A stretch of 21,833 nt of DNA. It comes from Pirellulales bacterium (GTDB lineage Bacteria > Planctomycetota > Planctomycetia > Pirellulales > Thermoguttaceae). The notes under the pieces were generated by a model. That model was not told the DNA's origin and did no database searches. It saw only the letters and a list, made by a program, of their open reading frames with translations. Shown here piece after piece: positions 7,615 to 15,495 of this stretch (the first letter of the stretch is position 1; each line of letters begins with the position of its first letter). The translations under genes were made by a program, and so were the position numbers. The stretch spans positions 1 through 21,833 of the forward strand of contig JAUWHT010000182.1 in the NCBI GenBank assembly GCA_030605745.1. The letters run 5' to 3'.

Positions 7615-8991
7615 TTATGTTTCTTCCATGTTGTGTTTGTGGCGGGGTTGCACCGTTTGGCCGTCGCTGAGCGCTCTCTTGCCGGGCAGTAGGACAACCT
7701 CACCGCTGTGGAGTCCTTCGCGAATCTCGACAGCGTCGCCGGAGGAGTCGCCGATCCGGACCACCCGGCGTCGGGCTACCTCGCCGTCTAGTACGTAAAC
7801 GAACGTCCGGCCGGCTTCTCGAACGATCGCCTGCCGCGGGATGCGGATCGTATCGCCGGGCTTGGCTTCGGACGACTGCTTGAGCACCTTCACCCGGCAG
7901 TTCATATCGGGCGCGAGCCTCTCGTCCGTGTCGAGGAACTTGATCTTCGCCCGGCATATCCCGCGCTGGCGGTTAAAGATCGGTGAGAGCCACTCCAGCC
8001 GTCCCCGGTACTGCCGGTCGGGATAGGCCTCGGTGCTGATCAGGCAGGGCTGCCCGATGCGGACCTCCGCCACGTCGCGCTCCTGGATGTCGATCTCCGC
8101 TTCCAACTCGCTCAGGTCGGCAATCGTGAACAGGCTGGTGGTCAGGGATTCCGGTCGGACCATTTCGCCCAACTCTACCGAGCGTTTGAGCACGGTGCCG
8201 CTTACGGGCGCGACGATCTTGGTGCCGTCGTAGAAGAACCGGGCCTTGGCCAGCGCGGCTTTCGCCTGCTCCACTTCGGCGGCCGAGGCGGTAATTTGTT
8301 CTTTGCGCGGGCCGCGCTCGACAAGCCGCAGTGCGTGGGTGAGTTGCTCCACATTAGCTTCCGCTTCCAGGCGGTTCGACTGGATGCGATCGTACTCGGC
8401 TTCTGAGATCGTGTCTTTCAACAGTTCCGCCCGGGCGAAATCCTTCACCGTCAGTTCATGGCGTCTTTTGGCCTGTTCGAGCGCCGCGCGGGCCTGGTGG
8501 ATGTCTTCCTCGCGCGATCCTTTGCGCAGCTCGTCGAGGCGCGCTTGAACCAAGGCCAACCCCGCCTTCGCCTGGTTGAGGTCTGCAAGATATTGCCCAT
8601 CGTCGAGCCGCGCCAGCACGTCGCCTTCGGCCACGTGCCGGCCCTCCTCCACGTTGAGTTGGACGATGGTGCCGGGAATCCTGGGGCTGACCTTCACCAG
8701 GCGGCAGGCGATGACGTATCCCGTCGTGTCCAAGATGATCTTAACCGGCGCTGCGGACGCGACCGTGACGGCATCAACCTCGTAGGCGGAGGCGGCGTCG
8801 CCGCCAACCTTGCCGCTGTAATACGCATAGAATCCTACCAAGACGCCGGCCAGCAGAATCAGGCCGATCAGCCACCGCCGCCGCCCGGTCCGCCCTGGCC
8901 CGCCGATGACTTGACCCTTGTCGAGTCGGAGTGCCTGGACACGCTCGGACATTTTCTTGTCCACCACATGTAGTGTTGATTGTTTAGTCAT
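7615..8991 (-). CDS. Periplasmic adaptor / membrane-fusion protein (HlyD/MacA/DevB-like)
   Basis: A 458-aa protein with a cytoplasmic N-tail, one membrane anchor (about 40-58, after GRTGRRRW) and the usual adaptor order. A first half-lipoyl region is seen (SPRIPGTIVQLNVEEGRHVAEGDVLARLD). A long alpha-hairpin coiled coil follows (about 135-245, rich in A, E, K, Q and R). Then come the second half-lipoyl (KIVAPVSGTVLKRSVELGEMV), a beta-barrel and a membrane-proximal domain. It would bridge the FtsX-type permeases to an outer-membrane channel. AGGGAG about nine bases before the ATG supports the start. No TolC homologue is in the window. The gene follows the second synthase by 140 bases and precedes the ATPase, the same gene order as DevBCA exporters in cyanobacteria. 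Confidence 0.88.
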   Translation of the reverse strand: MTKQSTLHVVDKKMSERVQALRLDKGQVIGGPGRTGRRRWLIGLILLAGVLVGFYAYYSGKVGGDAASAYEVDAVTVASAAPVKIILDTTGYVIACRLVKVSPRIPGTIVQLNVEEGRHVAEGDVLARLDDGQYLADLNQAKAGLALVQARLDELRKGSREEDIHQARAALEQAKRRHELTVKDFARAELLKDTISEAEYDRIQSNRLEAEANVEQLTHALRLVERGPRKEQITASAAEVEQAKAALAKARFFYDGTKIVAPVSGTVLKRSVELGEMVRPESLTTSLFTIADLSELEAEIDIQERDVAEVRIGQPCLISTEAYPDRQYRGRLEWLSPIFNRQRGICRAKIKFLDTDERLAPDMNCRVKVLKQSSEAKPGDTIRIPRQAIVREAGRTFVYVLDGEVARRRVVRIGDSSGDAVEIREGLHSGEVVLLPGKRALSDGQTVQPRHKHNMEET

Positions 8992-9051
8992 GGTTGTGTC
9001 TCCCTATTTATCTATGATAATTGAAACAAATCACATTTACAAGATAGTGCG

Positions 9052-9139
9052 CCGTTTAGCCGCCGGGCTTGCCCGGCGCGTTTGCGTTCGAGCATATTGA
9101 CACCCACCAACGCGCCGGGCAAGCCCGGCGGCTAAACGG
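9052..9139. repeat. Palindromic repeat with 31-bp perfect arms; right arm holds the stop of the second synthase
   Basis: The left arm (9052-9082) and right arm (9109-9139) are perfect inverted copies, each also internally palindromic (CCGCCGGGCTTGCCCGGCG). The loop is 26 bases. The TAG stop of the KS-AT-DH-PPTase gene (9134-9132) and its last codons lie in the right arm. A third, partial copy of the arm is at 21696-21717. It could end or attenuate transcription between synthase and exporter genes. Confidence 0.85.
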
Positions 9140-12100
9140 TAGCCAGCAAGGCGTACGCCAGAATTACTGAATCCATTTGAACCGTTTGCACGTTGTAAGT
9201 GTGGGCGGTCGGCCGATAGCGAACCAGTAATTGGCCGTCTGCTTCGGTGTCGATCGCCTCGAAATCAGCCGGCCGGCCGCCCAGTCCGGTGCCCAGGGCC
9301 TTACCGACCGCTTCCTTGGCGCACCACAGCCGGGTTGGCCACGCCTGGTCCGGTTGTTGGGCGGCAAGTGCATCGATCAGCTCGATTTCCCCGAGGTTGG
9401 CAAAGGTGGAGAGTATGCCCTGCGTGTCGCGGGCCAGCGGCTCGACGTCGATTCCGCAGCCGGTCTCGGCAACCATTGCGACCGCGCAATCGCCGGTGTG
9501 CGAGATGCTCAACTGGGGCATCGGCGGACAGCCGTCGAGCGGGCGCACGTACGGTTTGCCCGCCTCATCTGCGATGATCTCCAGGATGGCCGGATGGATC
9601 ATCTCGGTCCCCATCTTCTTTGCCAGATAGATGCGCAGTGCATCCTTCGCTGCGATCCGGCCCATCAACCACTGCCACTGGAGTGGAAGGGTCTGGAGTT
9701 TGTCGAAGTACAGCCACTCGTTCTGGTGCAGGAACAAGCAGGCAAGCCACCTGATAGCGGCGTGTCGCAGGTCGGAGCGGGAGACGAAGGTGCAGAGCAC
9801 CTCGGGTGTGGCTCCAACGAGCGGCTTCGGCATTGCGATATGGTACCGCGCCGGCAAGCGCTGTGTATCTTGCAATTGGGACGAGTAGTCGTATAGCCAC
9901 TCGCCGAGGCCTTCGAGGCGCATCCAGACGTTGCCGTTGCCATCTTGCACCTCTGCGTCGACGGTCACCGTTCTGCTCTTGGTGCTTAAATTCCTGATTT
10001 CCACCCGCACCAGTACTTTGGTTCCCGGCGGCGGGGACGTGCCGTAAAACTCCAGCTTGGTGATCTTGGCCGGCATCACGTAGAAGCCGTTGGCTATCAC
10101 CCACATGCCAGCCAGTTGCGTCACTCCGTCCAGGACCACCGGGTCGATCAGCAACTGTGGGCTCAACATGGAGGCGAACAGCCGGTCCTTAGGTCCCACG
10201 GTAATTTCCCCCACCAGTCCCTGATCTCCCAGAACGTGTATACCGGTCACACAATGGAACAACGGACCGTGGAACAAGTAGCCTTCGGTGTATAACTGCT
10301 CCACCGTCAAGGGAAAGGGGCGCTGGTTGCTCAGTTCGGTGAATTGCAGCTTGACGTCTTCCCGATAGGCGTCGCTAAACAGCACGCTTGCCGAGGCGCT
10401 GGATTTGCCGTCGCTTAGGACCTCGGCGTACACACGATGCACACCGGTTTCGGGATCGACCGACTCGAGACGCGCGGTGACGCGCAAATGGACGGTGCGG
10501 TTGTCCTGAAAACCGATCCAGCTATACGCGCTGGCCTTCTCGAAGCCGATCAGTCCCAAGCCGGGAGTCAGGCATGCCGCCGTTTCACCCAAAACTTCCA
10601 AGATCATCGTCAACGGTAAGACGGACATGCGGCTCTCAATTGCCTTTCCAGACGCGGCACCGATCAACGCGTGATCGTGCAGGAACAGGTCCTCATCGAG
10701 ATCGAGCACCCGCTCGGTGACGATTTCCTGCCCGGCAACGTGGTGAACTATATTACCCACAAATGGCAGAACCGGTTCGCCGGATTCGCCAGTTCTTTGC
10801 TCAGCGGTCTGCTTGGGAGCGCGGGCTTCCAGCCCGCATTCAGCGGCCGAGACGGCCGCGCTCCCGAATTGTGCACGGTCATTTGGTACGGCCAACGGGA
10901 CCCAATCCATGCGAAGCGGCAACTTCATGCTGGAGCGCGGCCGTCCCGGCTGCCCGTTGCAGGCTGGAAGCCCGCGCTCCAGCTTGCTCGGGCTGCGATG
11001 CCGGAACAGGTATGAGAGATCAAAACGGACGCCGCAACTGAGCAGTACCGCGCAGAGGTGCTGGAGTTGCGTGACCGGGTGGCGGTGGTCCAGATCGACG
11101 GCCGTACCGACGATGTCGGGCTTTGGAAGGATCGTCTTGATGTTCGAGGCCAGCGTGCCTCCGCCCACTTGCACAAAGATTCGCGCACCGTCGTCGTACA
11201 TTCGGTGGATGGTCTGCCAGAATCGCAGCGGCCGATCCAGATTGCTTAGGACTAGCTCGCGGATATCGTCCTCGTGCTCCGGGAAGGGGCTCTCGGTAAT
11301 CGCCGAGTAGATCGGGCACGTCGGCCTGCGGAAACGGACGTCCATGTCGATGATCTGCGTCAACTCGTCGCGCAAGTGACGGAAGCGCGGCGTATGAATC
11401 GGTGGAAAGGGCAGCTCGTTGGCAATCAACCCTTCTTCCCGAAACCTCGATATCAGGCTGGAAATGTGCACATCTTCGCCGCCGATAATCAGCATCTCCG
11501 GCGCAATGTAGATTGCTACGCTGGTATCCGGCACCTCCGCCAGATAAGGGGCGATCCTCTGCTCGCTGGCGGCAACGAAGGCCAGGTGTCCCTTGCTGGC
11601 GTGGCCGGGCGAGATGGTTATGGCTTGCCAGCAGCGGGAAATCACTTCGTCGATGTCCACAATCCTCGAGGCGCACATCGCTGCAATCTCGCCTTGGCTC
11701 TGGCCGCAGACCATGTCCACCGGCACTTGCAGCTCCTCCAGCAGGATCCAACTAACCCAGTTGCACAGCGTTACTGCGGACGCGGCGATGTTCCGTTGGC
11801 ACGGCTCGATTTCAATCTCCGTTTCGTCGTCTTCCTCAATGACTTTCATTGCCGCGATGCGATTTCGCAATTGCGTTTGCACTTTCTCGGGCAAAGCCGA
11901 CGGCGGAGAAAAAATGATGCTGGTTGGAACGGGGTCGTCAGGATGAAGGTCCCGAAATTCCGCATTGTCGAATACTTTGCGGGCCTCCGGGAAGTGCCGG
12001 CAAAGTTCCATCACGTGGTCAGGGTAGTTTCCGATCAGGCCCGGGAAACCCATCCCGGGAAAGATGCCGGCAACCTTGCCGACCGGCTCGGACGCATCGG

Positions 12101-13832
12101 TGGCGAAATATATCTCCTCGATGTTGTCAAACTGCGGGGTACCCTCTTGCAATCGCGCCAGACATAGTGAAACCATCCGTCGCAGATGCGCAAAGTCTTC
12201 ACAGACAAGCGACAGTTTGCACGAGTGTCCGAAATCAACTTCCTGTGACAAGGTATAGGCAATATCTTCCAGCGTCGGTTGGTTCTGCTGCTGAGCGAGG
12301 AAGTTCTCCAAACGCTGCAACTTCTTGCTGATCTCCTGCGGCGACGAGCCGGAAAACACTGCCAGTTCACTGGTCCTTTTGTTGCCGGCATTATGCGGCT
12401 TGCATTGAATCGGTCGTGCTCCTTGCCCAGCCCCAATCAGCACTTCTTCCAGCACCAGGTGGACGTTTATCCCGCCGAACCCGAAGGCGTTAATACCGGC
12501 CCGGCGAGGATGATCGGCAGGGGAATGTATCCACGGACGAGTCTCGCCGTTGACGTAGAAGGCAGCATCGTCGAGTTCTTTGCGAGGCTCCGGGCAATGC
12601 AGGCTGGGCAGCAGACACTTGTTCGACAGTGAAAGCGCTGTTTTGATCAGCGATGCTATTCCGGCGGCCGGCATCGTGTGACCGATCATCGACTTGACCG
12701 AACCCATTGCGCGGGTCGGCGGAAACTTGTCTCGCGTGCCGTAAAACCCCTTGATCGTTTCGATCTCGGCCAGGTCGCCGGCCACAGTCGCGGTCCCGTG
12801 CGCTTCCAGGTAACCGATCGTGGCCGGGTCGACTCCGGCGTCGTTGTACGCGCTGTTGAGCGCTTCGATTTGTCCCTTCGTGGATGAAGTAAGCAGGTGA
12901 GTATCGCGCCCGTCGCTGGAGACGCCGGCGCCCTTGATGATTGCATAAACCCGATCGCCGTCGCGACGCGCGTCCTCCAATCGCTTCAACACTACTGCGC
13001 CGGCACCTTCGCCGATCAGCAAGCCGTCGGCGCCGCGATCGAACGGGCGAATATGTTGCGACGTGGACATGGCGCCAATTTGTGTGAAGATAGACCAAAA
13101 CGATGGTGTTTGGACAAGATGAATACCGCCGGCAACCGCCAGGTTGCAAAGCCCGTGCCGCAGATGATTTACCGCATGTTCCACGGCCAACAAGGATGAG
13201 GCGCACGCCGCGTCGACCATGTATGCCGCACCGCGCAAATTCAAGCGATTGGCCGCGCGGCTAGCAACCAGGTTGGACATGCAGGTGGATATGGTATCGA
13301 CCTGGTCGTTGGGCATCGTCGCCCGCATCTCCTCGGCCAGTTGCTGGAGTTCTCCACGGTGGGCCATCTCGGGGAACCGGCCCGCCAGGTAATTCAGCAA
13401 ATGCTGAATCAACTCCGAGTGGAAGTATATCTCCGACGTCTTATTGGTGAGATATCCGCCGCGGCCGACAATCACATCGGTGGACTGTCGCACCGGATCG
13501 TCATCCGCGATGCCCGCATCGGCCAGTGCACCGCCGATTACGTGCAGCATCAGGAACTGATCGGGGTCGCCGTCGGGTACGATGCTGGGCATTACGCCGA
13601 ACTTCAGGGGATCAAAGCGAAACTCCTCGGGCAGGAACCCGCCGCGCCGGCATGGGATGTCGGCATCGTATGTTCCAGCCGGGCTGCCGCCGCCGAGCCC
13701 GTTCAGACGCCCGGCGGGAATCTCCCTGATCGCATCGACACCTTCGACCAGATTATCCCAATACTGCGAGAGGTTGCAGGCCCCCGGCAGCACGCACTCC
13801 ATTCCGATGATTGCTATCTCGCGGTTGTTCAT
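9132..13832 (-). CDS. Type I PKS/lipid synthase: KS-AT-DH with C-terminal phosphopantetheinyl transferase
   Basis: A 1566-aa multienzyme. The KS (1-465) has Cys210 (DAACASS), His345 (EAHGTAT) and His385 (GSVKSMIGH), all catalytic residues present. The AT (about 585-935) starts FPGMGFPGLIG and has GQSQGE around Ser712, so the usual His of GHSxG is Gln711; His813 (PIHTPRF) is present. A linker at about 951-1006 is made of inverted repeats. The double-hotdog dehydratase (about 1022-1315) has His1054 (DHALIG) and Asp1235 (VVLDGVTQ). The PPTase (about 1385-1566) has GIDVEP (Asp1462, Glu1464) and WCAKEAVGK (Lys1506, Glu1507); it would activate the ACP of the partner synthase. There is no ACP, KR or TE in this chain. 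The ATG at 13832 has GGGGA upstream and is 19 bases after the ketoreductase stop. The nearest architectures I know are HglE/Pfa and enediyne PKSE proteins. Confidence 0.88.
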   Translation of the reverse strand: MNNREIAIIGMECVLPGACNLSQYWDNLVEGVDAIREIPAGRLNGLGGGSPAGTYDADIPCRRGGFLPEEFRFDPLKFGVMPSIVPDGDPDQFLMLHVIGGALADAGIADDDPVRQSTDVIVGRGGYLTNKTSEIYFHSELIQHLLNYLAGRFPEMAHRGELQQLAEEMRATMPNDQVDTISTCMSNLVASRAANRLNLRGAAYMVDAACASSLLAVEHAVNHLRHGLCNLAVAGGIHLVQTPSFWSIFTQIGAMSTSQHIRPFDRGADGLLIGEGAGAVVLKRLEDARRDGDRVYAIIKGAGVSSDGRDTHLLTSSTKGQIEALNSAYNDAGVDPATIGYLEAHGTATVAGDLAEIETIKGFYGTRDKFPPTRAMGSVKSMIGHTMPAAGIASLIKTALSLSNKCLLPSLHCPEPRKELDDAAFYVNGETRPWIHSPADHPRRAGINAFGFGGINVHLVLEEVLIGAGQGARPIQCKPHNAGNKRTSELAVFSGSSPQEISKKLQRLENFLAQQQNQPTLEDIAYTLSQEVDFGHSCKLSLVCEDFAHLRRMVSLCLARLQEGTPQFDNIEEIYFATDASEPVGKVAGIFPGMGFPGLIGNYPDHVMELCRHFPEARKVFDNAEFRDLHPDDPVPTSIIFSPPSALPEKVQTQLRNRIAAMKVIEEDDETEIEIEPCQRNIAASAVTLCNWVSWILLEELQVPVDMVCGQSQGEIAAMCASRIVDIDEVISRCWQAITISPGHASKGHLAFVAASEQRIAPYLAEVPDTSVAIYIAPEMLIIGGEDVHISSLISRFREEGLIANELPFPPIHTPRFRHLRDELTQIIDMDVRFRRPTCPIYSAITESPFPEHEDDIRELVLSNLDRPLRFWQTIHRMYDDGARIFVQVGGGTLASNIKTILPKPDIVGTAVDLDHRHPVTQLQHLCAVLLSCGVRFDLSYLFRHRSPSKLERGLPACNGQPGRPRSSMKLPLRMDWVPLAVPNDRAQFGSAAVSAAECGLEARAPKQTAEQRTGESGEPVLPFVGNIVHHVAGQEIVTERVLDLDEDLFLHDHALIGAASGKAIESRMSVLPLTMILEVLGETAACLTPGLGLIGFEKASAYSWIGFQDNRTVHLRVTARLESVDPETGVHRVYAEVLSDGKSSASASVLFSDAYREDVKLQFTELSNQRPFPLTVEQLYTEGYLFHGPLFHCVTGIHVLGDQGLVGEITVGPKDRLFASMLSPQLLIDPVVLDGVTQLAGMWVIANGFYVMPAKITKLEFYGTSPPPGTKVLVRVEIRNLSTKSRTVTVDAEVQDGNGNVWMRLEGLGEWLYDYSSQLQDTQRLPARYHIAMPKPLVGATPEVLCTFVSRSDLRHAAIRWLACLFLHQNEWLYFDKLQTLPLQWQWLMGRIAAKDALRIYLAKKMGTEMIHPAILEIIADEAGKPYVRPLDGCPPMPQLSISHTGDCAVAMVAETGCGIDVEPLARDTQGILSTFANLGEIELIDALAAQQPDQAWPTRLWCAKEAVGKALGTGLGGRPADFEAIDTEADGQLLVRYRPTAHTYNVQTVQMDSVILAYALLATV
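10816..10980. repeat. Pair of inverted 49-bp repeats inside the second synthase gene (AT-DH linker)
   Basis: Unit 1 is 10816-10864 and unit 2 is 10932-10980, in opposite orientation, about 42 of 49 positions matching. Each unit has complementary ends (GGAGCGCGG...CCGCGCTCC) and an inner GCGGGCTTCCAGCC. The whole block is 165 bases, 55 codons, so it keeps the frame and encodes about residues 951-1006 between AT and DH. This looks like a repeat insertion tolerated in a flexible linker. Confidence 0.85.
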
Positions 13833-13851
13833 CTAATTCCCCAAACGGTAA

Positions 13852-15495
13852 TCACACGCGCGATTTTGGCTGAGAAATGTTATTGGGCTGGGGACTCGGG
13901 GCTCGGGACTCGGGGCTCGGGGCTGGAGGGTGACGATCAATTTCCGAGTCCCGAACCCCGAGTCCCGAACCCCGAGTCCCGAGTCCCGAATCCCCAGCGG
14001 CGGCAATGGCCCGGACACCGCAAGCGGCCAACACTTCTGGTTTGCCGGAGTTACCCAGTTTCAGTTCCGACAGCAAGAACCGCGTTCCTTCTTCCCGCGG
14101 GATGAGGTGGATCCCCTTGGCCGCATACAAGCGGCGCAACTCGTCCGAGATCATGCCGCCGTCCCAGGGCCCCCAGTTAATGGCCACCACGCGGCCGGGC
14201 CACTGCTGGTCGAGGTGCGCGGCCAGCTTGTTCAGATAATCGTTTGCCGCGCTGTAGTCGATCTGCCCCGTATTGCCGAATCGACCTGAAACCGACGAGA
14301 AAAACACCAGAAACTTCAACGACTCGCCGCGTAGCTTGTTGGCCAGCACTACTGCACCGTCAACCTTCGTCGAAAAGACCCTGGCGAACGATTCCGGTGT
14401 CTTGTTGCCGATCAGACTGTCCTCGATCACGCCGGCGCCGTGGATCACGCCGTCGAGCCGGCCGCACCTCTGATAAATGTCGTCGATCAGCGCGCCGAAC
14501 TGTCCTGCGTCGCGGACGTTGACCGAGTGATATTCGACCTGGGAGCCTGCTTTTTCCATCTCGGCGATATTCGCCCGGATCGCGCGGTCCTTCAAGATTC
14601 GCTGCACGGCCCGCTCGATCTTCACCGGCGTGGCGGCGGCGTCCTGGCAGCGCATTTGTTCGATCAGGTATTTCCTCAACGCGGCCGCATCAGCAAGGTT
14701 GCGAGTTTCGGCCGGTTCCACAGCGGGCAGAGGTGAACGGCCTACGAGAATCAGCCGCGGTCGGGCTTCTCTGGCCAGTTGCTTGGTTGCCTCGGCCGTC
14801 ACGCCGTAGGCCCCGCCGGTAACCAGCACCACCGAGTCGGAATCTAACGTAAGCGGCGACATCTTGTCCGTAGTCGGCGGATCGTCAACCAGTTCGATCT
14901 TCCACCTCGCATTCTGACTGAGGCCGACCTCGACCAGCCCGTCACTGCACTGTATTTCCTCGGCAACTTGCGAGAACAGTACTTGCGGGTCCATTTCGGG
15001 ATCGAGGTCGACGTTTTTTACCCACACTTCGGGCCACTCCTTGTTGATTGTTTTGAACATTCCGATGGTAGCGGCCTGCGCGACCGGGAGCGGGCCACGG
15101 CCGGCCAGGCCGAACTTGCCGTCCAGCGAGGTAAAGTTCAATGCCCAGCCACCGCCTCGTTCGGCGCTCTCGCGCAGATCGCCTTCAAACTCCTTCAACA
15201 CGTTGAGCACCCATTGTGCGAGCCGTAACGCCGCGCCGTTGTCACCGGGCCCGGGGCGAGTGAACGGCTCAGCCAGACCAAGGAGGTTGACAATCGCACC
15301 CACCGTATTGCCCTGGCTGCCGGCAATCGATGCGTGCAATTGCTCAAGTGCCTCGGGCGAGGACAAGTCCACCTGGTAGCGATTGGCGGCAAGGTTACGG
15401 TTCCGCGAGCCGGGGACCACCTGGCGAACTCGAAACTCGTCGTTGCTAAGCATCGCTTCTATGGCGCTGCTCAACTCTGGTACTTCACCAAACAC
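13852..15495 (-). CDS. PKS ketoreductase, probably the C-terminal part of the upstream synthase
   Basis: A 547-aa two-part SDR ketoreductase: an N-terminal structural half (1-210) and a catalytic half (about 215-500). The nucleotide-binding loop is VTGGAYGVTAE (225-235). Catalytic residues are Lys377 (STKVDGA), Ser401, Tyr414 (QIDYSAAN) and Asn418, all present. It reduces beta-ketoacyl-ACP with NADPH. Residues about 501-538 are encoded by 7-bp repeats. The GTG at 15495 shares its G with the TAG of the ACP-bearing synthase (TAGTG), with no SD. The same frame stays open upstream through ...PRDDILLVFGEV to the A10 run at 15520-15529, so the ORF start is probably artificial and the domain probably belongs to the ACP protein. 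It has no transmembrane segment. Confidence 0.85.
   Translation of the reverse strand: MFGEVPELSSAIEAMLSNDEFRVRQVVPGSRNRNLAANRYQVDLSSPEALEQLHASIAGSQGNTVGAIVNLLGLAEPFTRPGPGDNGAALRLAQWVLNVLKEFEGDLRESAERGGGWALNFTSLDGKFGLAGRGPLPVAQAATIGMFKTINKEWPEVWVKNVDLDPEMDPQVLFSQVAEEIQCSDGLVEVGLSQNARWKIELVDDPPTTDKMSPLTLDSDSVVLVTGGAYGVTAEATKQLAREARPRLILVGRSPLPAVEPAETRNLADAAALRKYLIEQMRCQDAAATPVKIERAVQRILKDRAIRANIAEMEKAGSQVEYHSVNVRDAGQFGALIDDIYQRCGRLDGVIHGAGVIEDSLIGNKTPESFARVFSTKVDGAVVLANKLRGESLKFLVFFSSVSGRFGNTGQIDYSAANDYLNKLAAHLDQQWPGRVVAINWGPWDGGMISDELRRLYAAKGIHLIPREEGTRFLLSELKLGNSGKPEVLAACGVRAIAAAGDSGLGTRGSGLGVRDSEIDRHPPAPSPESRAPSPQPNNISQPKSRV
13891..13994. repeat. Heptanucleotide repeats in two inverted blocks at the ketoreductase 3' end
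   Basis: Block 1 (13891-13925): five units, alternating GGGACTC and GGGGCTC, with a related unit just before it. Block 2 (13946-13994): seven units in opposite sense (GAGTCCC, GAACCCC, GAATCCC). The two blocks can fold back on each other across a loop of about 20 bases. They encode the low-complexity tail GDSGLGTRGSGLGVRDS ... PSPESRAPSP of the ketoreductase and stop 37 bases before its... stop codon side (13854). Confidence 0.85.

Noticed and set aside
11274..12167. 297-codon plus-strand open frame
   Set aside because: Opposite the AT of the second synthase; no recognisable domain.
13891..13994. CRISPR-like array
   Set aside because: Units are 7 bp, contiguous and without spacers, and lie in coding sequence.
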